This document shows, piece by piece, positions 1 to 7,545 of a DNA stretch of 64,000 bases (the first letter of the stretch is position 1; each line of letters begins with the position of its first letter). A program made the translations under genes and the position numbers. Where the stretch lies: the NCBI RefSeq assembly GCF_003337355.1, contig NZ_QPJW01000004.1, positions 186,001-250,000 of the forward strand, given 5' to 3'. The notes beneath the pieces are model-generated. The model was given only the letters and a program-made list of their open reading frames with translations. It did no database searches and was not told where the DNA came from. Origin of the DNA: Fontibacillus phaseoli (GTDB taxonomy: Bacteria > Bacillota > Bacilli > Paenibacillales > Paenibacillaceae).

Positions 1-204
1 GACCTCTTCGACGTAATTGCCGAATTCTTTTTTGGCCATGGCGATATGCGGAAAAGGATGCTCTTCGGGGTTTCCGAAATAGGGTGTATGGTCGCTGATT
101 CCGATGACCGACAGTCCGGCTGCGATCCCTGCCTCCACGTAGTCGCGGATATTCCCGTCGGCATGTCCGCAGCGAAAATGATGCGTGTGCAGATCAAACT
201 TCAT
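1..204 (-). CDS. PHP-domain phosphatase, N-terminal part (gene runs off the left edge)
   Basis: The reverse strand from base 204 encodes 68 residues that start MKFDLHTHHFRCGHADGNI and continue with a GISDHTPYF segment. HTHH near the N-terminus, followed by CGHADG and SDHTP, is the metal-binding signature of the histidinol-phosphatase (HisJ/HisK-like) branch of the PHP family, which hydrolyses phosphate esters at a multinuclear metal site. The start ATG lies behind GGAGAGA. It follows the LysR gene on the same strand after 34 bases, so the two may be cotranscribed. The remainder is outside the window, so whether it makes histidinol or acts on another phosphate ester cannot be told. Confidence 0.75.
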   Translation of the reverse strand, partial: MKFDLHTHHFRCGHADGNIRDYVEAGIAAGLSVIGISDHTPYFGNPEEHPFPHIAMAKKEFGNYVEEV

Positions 205-238
205 GCTGTCTCTCCTTTCAAGCGTACAAAACTTCGGA

Positions 239-1141
239 TTATTCGGAACTGATAAAATGGGTTTCCGGCATGCCTTTCAGGTCACCAAGGAACTGTTGCA
301 TGGCGGAATTGACATATCTGCTGGATTTGTAAATGACGCCGACCGGATGCGTAACCTCCAGTTCGGGAATCGGGACGACCTTGATGGTTCCCTGTTTGAG
401 TTCGCGGAGAATGGACTGCCTTGAAATGATGGCCGCTCCCAGATTAATTTCCACCATTCGTTTAACTTCCTCGCTGCTGGACAGCTCCATGACGATATGG
501 GGCTCGATGTCGTGCGCCTTGAACACTTCATCGACGAAGCGCCGTCCGACCGTATCGGGAGATAGCATGATCAGCGGAACCTCGCGTAAGGAATCCAGCG
601 TGGGGATGGTTTTGCCGGCCAGGGGATGCAGCGGGGACACGACAAGCTCGAACGTGTCGTAATACAGTATCGTAGAAAGGACCTGCGGATTATTCTCGAT
701 CAAGTAGCCTATGCCGATGTCCACTAACCCCTGCTCCACATTCTGATAAATCAGACTCGAGGGCATCGATTGGATCGTTGTTTTGATGAGCGGGAACTGA
801 TCTTGAAAATAGGACAGAATCCGCGGCAAAATCTGAATGGCGATGGAGGTCGTTGTACCTAGGACTATATGCCCCTGCGGCGTATGCTCCAAATCCGACA
901 GTTTTTGCTTCAGTTCTTCGACAATATCCAGTATTTGCTCCGCCTTTTCAAGAAATACTTGTCCCCGGTCGGTTAATGTCACCGGCTGGTTCCGGTCGAC
1001 CAGCACCGTCCGGAATTCATCTTCCAGGCTTTTGATCTGCGCGGACACGGCAGGCTGGGTCAGGTTAAGCAATTCCCCGGCTTTACGGAAGCTTTTTGTT
1101 TTGGATATGGTGATCAGCGTTTCTAATTGACTGATGTTCAT
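239..1141 (-). CDS. LysR-family transcriptional regulator
   Basis: A 300-residue protein of standard LysR length. Residues 1-60 form the winged helix-turn-helix (NISQLETLITISKTKSF, then LTQPAVSAQIKSLE), followed by a linker helix (EKAEQILDIVEELKQKL) and a LysR substrate-binding domain from about residue 90 (GHIVLGTTTSIAIQILP). Such proteins bind a small effector and usually control an adjacent divergent gene. Here the divergent neighbour is cheX, 228 bases away, and the downstream gene on its own strand is the PHP phosphatase. The effector cannot be inferred. The start ATG follows a GGAGG-type site (AAGGAGGATTCGGA before ATG on the reverse strand). Confidence 0.9.
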   Translation of the reverse strand: MNISQLETLITISKTKSFRKAGELLNLTQPAVSAQIKSLEDEFRTVLVDRNQPVTLTDRGQVFLEKAEQILDIVEELKQKLSDLEHTPQGHIVLGTTTSIAIQILPRILSYFQDQFPLIKTTIQSMPSSLIYQNVEQGLVDIGIGYLIENNPQVLSTILYYDTFELVVSPLHPLAGKTIPTLDSLREVPLIMLSPDTVGRRFVDEVFKAHDIEPHIVMELSSSEEVKRMVEINLGAAIISRQSILRELKQGTIKVVPIPELEVTHPVGVIYKSSRYVNSAMQQFLGDLKGMPETHFISSE

Positions 1142-1308
1142 TCCGAATCCTCCTTTCCTCCGTATTCCATAATATTTTATTAATTATAGAGGATTTTTCC
1201 TAACTAAATCAATCATACGGGCATGACAACACTGCGAATGAACCCGCAATTTAGTTACATTGTTCGATTTTTAATGACTTATATATAGGAATAAAGTATA
1301 ATATATCT

Positions 1309-1320
1309 CAACTATAGTTG
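1309..1320. promoter_or_regulatory. Palindrome upstream of cheX, candidate operator
   Basis: CAACTATAGTTG is a perfect 12-base palindrome just downstream of a TATAAT-like -10 (1297-1302) and about 50 bases before the cheX start. It sits in the LysR-cheX intergenic region, where a repressor or the LysR protein could bind. No -35 of good quality was seen, so the promoter itself is uncertain. Confidence 0.3.
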
Positions 1321-1369
1321 GGACTTTTGTATCGGATTATGTTACTTCTATGTGAAAAGGGGCGTAATA

Positions 1370-1831
1370 GTGAAAGCAGAAATGATCAATCCTTTTCTGG
1401 AATCCGCGTGTTCCGTAATTGAACAGGTGATACAAGTTTCTCCATCCACCGGGAATTTGGGCGTGAAGGAAGTTATGCGAGAGCAAGACCATATCTGGAT
1501 TCAAATCGATATGACGGGCCATTACAGCGGCATGGTTATGTTCGGCTTGGAAGAGACGGTAGCCTTGCGAATCGTATCCGCCATGATGGGCGGATTTGTC
1601 TTGACGGAGATGGATGAAATGGGACAAAGCGCCATTTCAGAACTGGGCAACATGATCAGCGGTAACGCTAGCACCATTTTGTCAAATCAAGGATATGTCG
1701 TGGATATTACTCCGCCGCGCGTCTTAACCTCGAAACAAGAGGACTCCAATCAAATTCCGCGTAAAGCATTATGCATTCCGTTGCTTATGGACGGAATCGG
1801 GGAACTGGATATTCAAGTCATGATCTCCTAA
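1370..1831 (+). CDS. cheX: CheX-type chemotaxis phosphatase
   Basis: A 153-residue protein matching the CheC/CheX/FliY phosphatase fold. CheX removes phosphate from the response regulator CheY-P. The helix with EMGQSAISELGNMISGNA (about residues 80-100) carries the E-x3-N active-site pair (ELGN) typical of CheX. I place the start at GTG 1370 (KAEMINPFLES) because AAAGGGG lies 7 bases before it; an in-frame GTG at 1352 lacks a site. It stands alone, away from other chemotaxis genes, as CheX often does in Paenibacillus-like genomes. Confidence 0.8.
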   Translation: MKAEMINPFLESACSVIEQVIQVSPSTGNLGVKEVMREQDHIWIQIDMTGHYSGMVMFGLEETVALRIVSAMMGGFVLTEMDEMGQSAISELGNMISGNASTILSNQGYVVDITPPRVLTSKQEDSNQIPRKALCIPLLMDGIGELDIQVMIS

Positions 1832-1868
1832 AATGGACTATAAGGTAAAGTTCGAAGGGATGAGAGTC

Positions 1869-2645
1869 ATGTCGTTGAACAATAAGGTCATAGTCGTAAC
1901 CGGAGCCTCCAGCGGAATCGGGGCTTTGGCTGCGCAAATGCTGTCGGCCCAGGGAGCGACCGTAGTGCTTGCCGCCCGTTCGGGAGAGAAGTTGAAAGCG
2001 GTGAGCTCCGGAATGATGGGCCCAAGCCGGATATTGGAACTTAACGTCGGGGACGATGCTTCGGTGGAAGCGGGCTTCCGGCAGATCTACGCCGAGTTCG
2101 GCAGGGTGGATTGTCTTGTGAACAATGCAGGGTACGGCAAGTTCGCTTATTTTGACGATATGCCGCTGCAGGAGTTTGATGACATGATGAATGTGAATTA
2201 CATGGGGATGGTCCGCTGTACGAAGGCGGTTCTGCCTCATATGAAGGATGCCAGGTTTGGGCGGATCGTCAATGTAGCTTCGATCGCAGGCAAGATCGGC
2301 ACCTCGAAATCAACTTCCTATACGGCGACCAAGCACGCGGTGATCGGCTTCAGCAGCGCCTTGCGGCAAGAGGTTCGGGAATACGGAATTACGGTGTCCA
2401 CGATCAATCCGGGACCGATCGATACGCCGTTCTTTACTTTGGCCGATCCGGAGGGGAATTACGTCAATAACGTCAAGTGGTTTATGATGAAGCCGGAACG
2501 GGTGGCCAAGGCAATGGTGTCCGCGGTTCAAAGCGGCACAACCGAAATCAATCTTCCCTGGATCGCAGGCGCGGGAGCCAAGCTCTATCAGATGTTTCCC
2601 CGTCTGGCGGACCGTCTAAGTTACCGCATGTTAAATAAGAAGTGA
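1869..2645 (+). CDS. Short-chain dehydrogenase/reductase
   Basis: A 258-residue classical SDR. It has the NAD(P)-binding TGASSGIG near residue 12, NNAGYG near residue 83, and the catalytic Ser and Tyr-x3-Lys (SIAGKIG then SYTATK) near residues 133-150, followed by NPGPIDTPF. The family reduces carbonyls or oxidises alcohols; the substrate is unknown. ATG 1869 has GAAGGG nine bases upstream; the reading frame is open further upstream but without a good site. It follows cheX by under 40 bases and ends at a terminator at 2650. The Arg following the first glycine motif (LAARSGEK) suggests NADPH preference. Confidence 0.88.
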   Translation: MSLNNKVIVVTGASSGIGALAAQMLSAQGATVVLAARSGEKLKAVSSGMMGPSRILELNVGDDASVEAGFRQIYAEFGRVDCLVNNAGYGKFAYFDDMPLQEFDDMMNVNYMGMVRCTKAVLPHMKDARFGRIVNVASIAGKIGTSKSTSYTATKHAVIGFSSALRQEVREYGITVSTINPGPIDTPFFTLADPEGNYVNNVKWFMMKPERVAKAMVSAVQSGTTEINLPWIAGAGAKLYQMFPRLADRLSYRMLNKK

Positions 2646-2649
2646 AGGG

Positions 2650-2675
2650 ATCGGCTGGGAACGGCCGATTTTTTT
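2650..2675 (+). terminator. Rho-independent terminator after the SDR gene
   Basis: ATCGGC and GCCGAT form a six-pair stem around an 8-base loop, followed by seven T residues. It lies 5 bases past the SDR stop. Confidence 0.8.
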
Positions 2676-2770
2676 GTGCTTATAATCGACGCTTTTAAGT
2701 TGGATTTGGTTGGGCCGGGATTTTCGCATATAATGGAAATAATGATTTTTTAAGATAAGGATGAACTTGG

Positions 2771-4279
2771 ATGACTACAACGAATAGCTTTACCGGGCTT
2801 GGATTAGATGACACGCTTGCCGCAAAATTAGCCGATTACGGGATTATGGAGCCTTCGCCGGTGCAGGCCGAATGCATTCCTGCAGCCCTGGCAGGTCGGG
2901 ATGTGCTCGCCCAGTCGCAGACGGGGACCGGCAAGACCTTGGCTTACCTGCTTCCGCTGCTGCAAAACATCGATGCCGATGGAAAAAACCTGCAGGGCCT
3001 TATTTTAGCGCCGACTCAGGAACTGGCGATGCAAATTGTCCGCGAGGCGGAAAAATACGGAGAAGCGCGAGGAATTCGCGTACAGGCCCTGATCGGCGGC
3101 GCCGCGATTAAACGCCAGCTTGAACGGCTGAAGCTGCATCCGCAGCTCATCGTCGGGACGCCCGGAAGGATCCGGGAAATCTTGGCTTTGCGCAAGCTGA
3201 AGCTTCACACGGTCCGTACGGTGGTCGTCGATGAAGTCGACCAGATGTTTCAACTGGGCGGCACGGCTGATTTAGAGCATATTTTGCGCGGAACTTTGCG
3301 CGAACGGCAGTTGCTGTTCCTTTCGGCGACGGTGAATCCGGAAATCCGGACACTTGCCGGACGGGAGATGAAGGAAGCGCTGGAGATCGGAATCGAACCG
3401 GAGCACCGGACTTCAAAAAGCGTGGAGCATCTGTATTTTATCAGCGAACGGGACAAAATTGATATCTTGCGCCGGATTATCAGGCACTATAATCCTGCCC
3501 GCTCCATCGTGTTCATTAACAACACGGCGGACATCGGCGAGGTTGAGGCAAAAATGAACTTCGTCGGCTTAAGTGCCGGAGCGCTGTATGGGGATGCGGA
3601 CAAAATCGTGCGCAGCGTGACGCTCCGCAAGTTCCGCGAAGGCAAAATCCGGGTGCTCGTGGCCACGGATGTTGCGGCGCGCGGGCTGGATATCGAGGAG
3701 TTGTCCCTCGTCGTCAATCTCGATCCGCCGATCGATTCGGAGCATTACGTGCACCGGGTCGGCCGTACCGGGCGAATGGGACGGAAAGGACTGGCCGTCT
3801 CGATTATCTCGCCGAAGGAAGAATTCATCATGCGTAAATTCTCCCGGGAACTCGGGATTGGGATCGCGCTTCGCGATTTGTACGGCGGTGAGGTGATTGA
3901 CCCGCAGGCTCCGTCAAGCGGACGGGGAAGCGGACAGGGACGTCAGTCGGGTCCGGGGCAAGGACGGGCGCAAGGGCGGGGCTATGAGCAAGAGCCCGAA
4001 AGATCGTCCGGGCGTAGCGCCGGTGGCACGAGAAGAGAGGGGACGGGCAATGCCAAGCCCGGTCCGGCATCTTCTGGCCGCGGAAGCGGAGCTGGTGCTG
4101 GAGCGGCCCAGGCACCGGCCGTCCGCGAGGCGGGCCGCCAAGCCCGGAACGGTTCCGGCGCAGGTTCGGCCGGAACGCGAAACGCTGCACCGGGAGGCGC
4201 CCGGAAGAACAATAGCAAGCAAGACCGCAAGAACAAGGGCGCTCCCAAGTGGCTGAAAGATAAGCAGTCCCGCGATTAA
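2771..4279 (+). CDS. DEAD-box RNA helicase with DEVD motif II and long RG-rich tail
   Basis: A 502-residue superfamily 2 helicase. The N-terminus has a Q motif (F-x-GLGLDD ... PSPVQAECIP), motif I AQSQTGTGKT (about residue 47), PTQELA (Ia), TPGRI (Ib), SAT (III), and HRVGRTGRMG (VI). Motif II reads VDEVDQM, so the usual DEAD is DEVD. Residues from about 376 to 502 form a low-complexity tail of G, R, Q, S and A ending in a lysine-rich patch, which in cold-shock helicases such as CshA aids RNA binding. It should unwind RNA duplexes using ATP, in ribosome assembly or mRNA decay. The gene stands alone with its own upstream gap. The tail is GC-rich and repetitive, which explains many open shadow frames there. 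Confidence 0.92.
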   Translation: MTTTNSFTGLGLDDTLAAKLADYGIMEPSPVQAECIPAALAGRDVLAQSQTGTGKTLAYLLPLLQNIDADGKNLQGLILAPTQELAMQIVREAEKYGEARGIRVQALIGGAAIKRQLERLKLHPQLIVGTPGRIREILALRKLKLHTVRTVVVDEVDQMFQLGGTADLEHILRGTLRERQLLFLSATVNPEIRTLAGREMKEALEIGIEPEHRTSKSVEHLYFISERDKIDILRRIIRHYNPARSIVFINNTADIGEVEAKMNFVGLSAGALYGDADKIVRSVTLRKFREGKIRVLVATDVAARGLDIEELSLVVNLDPPIDSEHYVHRVGRTGRMGRKGLAVSIISPKEEFIMRKFSRELGIGIALRDLYGGEVIDPQAPSSGRGSGQGRQSGPGQGRAQGRGYEQEPERSSGRSAGGTRREGTGNAKPGPASSGRGSGAGAGAAQAPAVREAGRQARNGSGAGSAGTRNAAPGGARKNNSKQDRKNKGAPKWLKDKQSRD

Positions 4280-4374
4280 AAGGGAAAGCGTCTTTGGCCC
4301 TTGAAGCTATTTCAGCGGAGAGATCGCAAAACAGACATAGTGGGTAGATCAATATTCATTGAGGGGGAGCCGTT

Positions 4375-5121
4375 TTGAGTGAGACGCCCGTATTGCAAAT
4401 TGAACAATTGACCGGGGGTTACAGCCTGGGGCGCCCGGTACTCCATGACATTAACTTCGAAGTGATGCCGGGAGAAATGGTCGGACTGATCGGGTTGAAC
4501 GGAGCCGGGAAAAGTACGACAATGAAGCATATTCTCGGACTTATGACACCGCATCGCGGCGGGGTGGCCGTTCAGGGGAAAACCCGGGCCGAAGATCCCG
4601 AAGGATACCAGGGTTCCCTGGCCTTCGTTCCGGAGTCGCCGCTGCTTTACGAGGAATTGACGGTCCGGGAGCACTTGGAGTTTGCCGCCCGGGCCTATGG
4701 AGTAGATTCCGGGGATTACCAGGAAAGAGCGGAACGGCTGCTGAAGCTGTTTCATATGGAGGAAAAAGCGGACAGCTTGTCCATCCATTTGTCCAAAGGG
4801 ATGAAGCAGAAGGTCATGATCATGTGCGCGTTTGTCGCCCGGCCCTCGTTGTATGTTATCGACGAGCCGTTTCTCGGTCTCGATCCGCTCGGCATTCGTT
4901 CCCTGCTGGATTTCATGATGGAGATGAAACGGAGCGGAGCTTCGATTCTGCTCAGCTCGCATATTTTATCGACGATCGAAAATTATTGCGACCGCTTCAT
5001 CGTTCTTCATCGCGGGGCGGTAATCGCCCAGGGAACGTTAACGGAAATTGCCCAGCAGGCCGGCATGCCCGGGGCGGCGCTTGAAGATATTTTCTATAGC
5101 TTAGTTAAAGGCGGAGATTAA
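4375..5121 (+). CDS. ecsA: ABC transporter ATP-binding protein, EcsA type
   Basis: A 248-residue ABC ATPase with Walker A GLNGAGKST (about residue 42), Q-loop replaced by VPESPLLYEELTVREH, signature LSKGMKQKV (about 142) and Walker B LYVIDEPFLGLD, then the H-loop SSHIL. Pattern and gene order match EcsA of Bacillus, whose complex with EcsB affects protein secretion, membrane proteolysis by RasP and competence. The start is TTG 4375 with GAGGGGGAG six bases upstream. It is followed 3 bases later by ecsB, so the pair is one operon. No ecsC was seen. Confidence 0.85.
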   Translation: MSETPVLQIEQLTGGYSLGRPVLHDINFEVMPGEMVGLIGLNGAGKSTTMKHILGLMTPHRGGVAVQGKTRAEDPEGYQGSLAFVPESPLLYEELTVREHLEFAARAYGVDSGDYQERAERLLKLFHMEEKADSLSIHLSKGMKQKVMIMCAFVARPSLYVIDEPFLGLDPLGIRSLLDFMMEMKRSGASILLSSHILSTIENYCDRFIVLHRGAVIAQGTLTEIAQQAGMPGAALEDIFYSLVKGGD

Positions 5122-5124
5122 ATT

Positions 5125-6345
5125 ATGAAGCTCCAAGAGCTGCGCGGCCGGCGCAAATCATCCTTCTGGAGTAAAGTGCTCCCTTATCTGCCTTATGTCT
5201 TTCAAAGCGGAGTGGCGGTCCTGTTCCTGCTGCTGCTGATCGCCTTTTCCGCCTGGTATACGTCCTTTTTGCAAAACATGCCGCCGGATCTTCCGGTTCT
5301 ATGGATCATGCTGATCCTGGTGGGGCCACTGACGGTATATTCCGGATTCCGGACTTATGTCCAGCCGGCGGATGTTATTTTCCTGCTGCCGCAGGAAACA
5401 AGAATGAATAATTATCTCAAGCCTGCATTCCGTAGCGGAGTCATCTATAAGCTGATCGGGCTTTATACACTACTGCTCATTGTGTGGCCTTTGTATATCC
5501 GCAGCGGGGCTGAGGTAAGGCATCCGCTGTGGTTGATCATGATTGTCTTACTTCTTCTTAAGCTGCTCAGTGCCTACGGCGCATGGCAGGAACTCAGAAT
5601 TTCAACCTCGCGGGCCAGAGCCTATTACCGGCTGCTTCGCTGGTGCTTTATTCTGTTGATACTCGTGGCATGGTTATGGCAACCGGCATGGAAAAGCGCT
5701 TTGTTCATGCTGCTGGTCGGCATCAACTATACTCTCGCCCTGCGGTTTCCGATGAAGCATGCCGTGCCTTGGGAGAACCTGATCGCGGCGGAAAAATCCG
5801 GAGCAGCCAGAGTCATGTTGCTGCTGGGCTGGTTCGTGGATGTTCCCGCCGAAGGACAAAAGGTTATTCACCGGCGCTGGCTCTCCAAAGTCGGTAACGG
5901 CATTACCTGGAGTCGTGACGGAGCTTATCGGTTCCTGCTTACGAAGACTTTTCTGCGCAGCGAACTGCTGGGCATTATCGTCCGGTTGGCCGTGCTCGGC
6001 ATGGTGGTCGTCGGATTAAACGGGAAAACCTGGATCGGCGCCATATTGTATCTGTTTTTTATTTTTGTGGCAGGCACGCAGCTTACCGCGCTGCGTCATA
6101 TTCATGGCGATACACCAGCCGATGCCTACTATCCGATTCCGGCCGGTTCTCGTCAGCAGGAGGTCATTGCTTTAGCCTCCCGTGTGCTGCTGGCGATCAC
6201 CTTGTTGATGTGGATCCCGATGGCCGTCGTTCCCGGTGCCGGAAGTGTGAGTATCCTCTTCGCCAGCCTCGTCGCGGGAATCGCCCTGGTATTCGGCATG
6301 AAGTCCTCCTGGAAACGGAAGTGGAAGCAGGAGGACGAGGAATGA
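5125..6345 (+). CDS. ecsB: ABC transporter permease, EcsB type
   Basis: A 406-residue membrane protein. It has about eight hydrophobic segments, including FQSGVAVLFLLLLIAFSAWY near residue 30, a pair near 110-145, another near 175-200, and two near 290-320 and 340-385. The PADVIFLLPQET sequence near residue 82 is typical of EcsB. It partners EcsA encoded just upstream. The length matches the family. The tail is basic then acidic (KSSWKRKWKQEDEE). The gene ends the operon at the edge of a repeat-rich gap. Confidence 0.85.
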   Translation: MKLQELRGRRKSSFWSKVLPYLPYVFQSGVAVLFLLLLIAFSAWYTSFLQNMPPDLPVLWIMLILVGPLTVYSGFRTYVQPADVIFLLPQETRMNNYLKPAFRSGVIYKLIGLYTLLLIVWPLYIRSGAEVRHPLWLIMIVLLLLKLLSAYGAWQELRISTSRARAYYRLLRWCFILLILVAWLWQPAWKSALFMLLVGINYTLALRFPMKHAVPWENLIAAEKSGAARVMLLLGWFVDVPAEGQKVIHRRWLSKVGNGITWSRDGAYRFLLTKTFLRSELLGIIVRLAVLGMVVVGLNGKTWIGAILYLFFIFVAGTQLTALRHIHGDTPADAYYPIPAGSRQQEVIALASRVLLAITLLMWIPMAVVPGAGSVSILFASLVAGIALVFGMKSSWKRKWKQEDEE

Positions 6346-6371
6346 TCGACGGATTGAAGGATGTCGATTGA

Positions 6372-6442
6372 CGAATGCCGAATGCTGAATGCTGAATACC
6401 AAGTATCGAATACCAAGTATCGAATACAAAATACTGAATACC
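6372..6442. repeat. Short tandem repeats of GAATAC/GAATGC type
   Basis: Directly after ecsB the sequence is built from imperfect 7-base units (GAATGCC, GAATGCT, GAATACC, AAGTATC). A 14-base unit GAATACCAAGTATC is repeated exactly at 6394-6407 and 6408-6421. No coding potential is visible. It looks like a simple-sequence expansion of the kind found between genes in these genomes. Confidence 0.75.
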
Positions 6443-6447
6443 GGATC

Positions 6448-6640
6448 GAAACTAGCTGTATTTTATGTAGCTAATTTTCCGGAAAACGGCGTATGAATCA
6501 AATTAACTGTAAAACCTACAGGTATTTTTGTCCTTTCAGGCCAGTAACCCCAAAAAGCCTGAAATTAACTGTAGGTTTTGCAGTTATTTGTTTTTTAAGG
6601 CTCTAATTCCTGAAATTAGCTGTAGGTTATCCAGTTAATT
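6448..6640. repeat. Four copies of a small palindromic dispersed repeat
   Basis: Four related units of about 30 bases lie at 6448-6480, 6500-6528, 6561-6590 and 6612-6640. The shared core is roughly GAAATTAACTGTAGGTTTT then GCAGTTATTT, an imperfect palindrome (AACTGTA against TACAGTT); the second copy is in the opposite orientation. They are not coding. The copies differ by several bases, so they are aged or free to vary. They could be REP-like elements or the remains of miniature transposons. Confidence 0.65.
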
Positions 6641-7237
6641 CTCAAATGTTGTTTAGGATGGGCGAGCAGATAGTAGCTTGGGAAGGATGAAAGTGGCAAA
6701 GCAGTGGCGAAAACGGGTGCAAGAAGTATAAGTGTGCTTAGAACGGTAGGCGCAACTAAAGGCAGCTAATTAGACAGTGGATAATCGTTGGAAAAGTCCC
6801 AATAGTGGCCGTGTGCAGAACAGGAGTAAATACGAGTAAGTGTTAAAGAGTAGCCTATTTCACCAGAGAGTAACTTTGAAATAATAGTATGCGGATAGCG
6901 AGTAGTAATGTGGCCAGCAGGGAGTAAAGGAAGCAATAGTGAGTAATGGTGGCAATAGTGGCATTGGTGAGTTAAGGAAGCAATAGTGATCAATAGAGTG
7001 TAAAGGAAGCAATGGTAACAGTGGCGATTACAGTGTATGAGGGGTTAAAAGGAGTTACCTAAGGAACATCTTAGTATAGCTTGTAACTTATTACCGATGG
7101 AGCGAAAACGGACAGGGGTAATGTGGAGCAACTAGAGCTGAAAAGTAAATGTAGAGCTGCGGACAGCCGAGCGCAATATCCTTAGTCAGATCAATGAGCA
7201 TGATCTACAGGATAAGAATCAATCCTGTGCTTGTCAA
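6641..7237. repeat. Low-complexity gap with GTAAAGGAAGCAATAGTG repeats
   Basis: This 600-base stretch has no supportable gene. The plus strand is purine-rich and poor in C. A unit close to GAGTAAAGGAAGCAATAGTGA occurs at 6922-6942, 6969-6989 and 6996-7016, with shorter echoes such as GGCAATAGTGG. Spacing is irregular and the repeats are diverged, so this is not a CRISPR array. A reverse-strand open frame at 6766-6993 is His/Leu/Tyr low complexity and has no ribosome site. Confidence 0.55.
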
Positions 7238-7274
7238 CGAAAAAAAGTCGCTGAGGAGAAACTCCTCCAGCGAC
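7238..7274 (-). terminator. Terminator for the YjcZ-type gene (minus strand)
   Basis: GTCGCTGAGGAG (7247-7258) pairs with CTCCTCCAGCGAC (7262-7274) with one bulge around a three-A loop. Read on the minus strand the hairpin is followed by a run of seven U residues, from the A run at 7240-7246. Confidence 0.8.
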
Positions 7275-7302
7275 CTTCTTTGTCGTTATTTTTAAAGCAG
7301 GC

Positions 7303-7422
7303 TTATAAGAAAATGGTGCGGCTGATAATTACCAGCAGAATAAAGAGCACCAGGATTACGCCTGTGCTGGTCCAGAGACCTCCGCCGTAGCCGCCGCCTC
7401 TTCCTTCGTCAACTCCACTCAT
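7303..7422 (-). CDS. YjcZ-family small sporulation protein
   Basis: A 39-residue protein: a Gly-rich head MSGVDEGRGGGYGGG, then one hydrophobic segment STGVILVLFILLVIISRTIFL. This Gly/Tyr-rich start followed by a single membrane helix ending in a short basic tip is the hallmark of the YjcZ/YczN family of sporulation proteins, which are abundant and often present in many copies. ATG at 7422 has AAAGGGG nine bases upstream. A longer in-frame extension to 7488 lacks a site. It probably associates with a spore membrane or coat layer, but no molecular role is known. Confidence 0.85.
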   Translation of the reverse strand: MSGVDEGRGGGYGGGLWTSTGVILVLFILLVIISRTIFL

Positions 7423-7545
7423 GTGCAATTCCCCTTTCCCACAGAATAGATCGTTCTTACAAAATATTCTATGAGTCGGTTGTGCCAAGTGCTTGGGCGA
7501 ATATAACGGCGCAACTCAGAATGGGTGTTCCTTTGAAGTAGGAGT

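Noticed and set aside
6766-6993. 75-codon reverse frame in the repeat-rich gap
   Set aside because: Low-complexity His/Leu/Tyr sequence, no ribosome site, and it overlaps repeats.
6921-7017. Repeats that might be a CRISPR array
   Set aside because: Only three diverged copies, irregular spacing of about 27-47 bases and no palindromic ends; no cas genes nearby.
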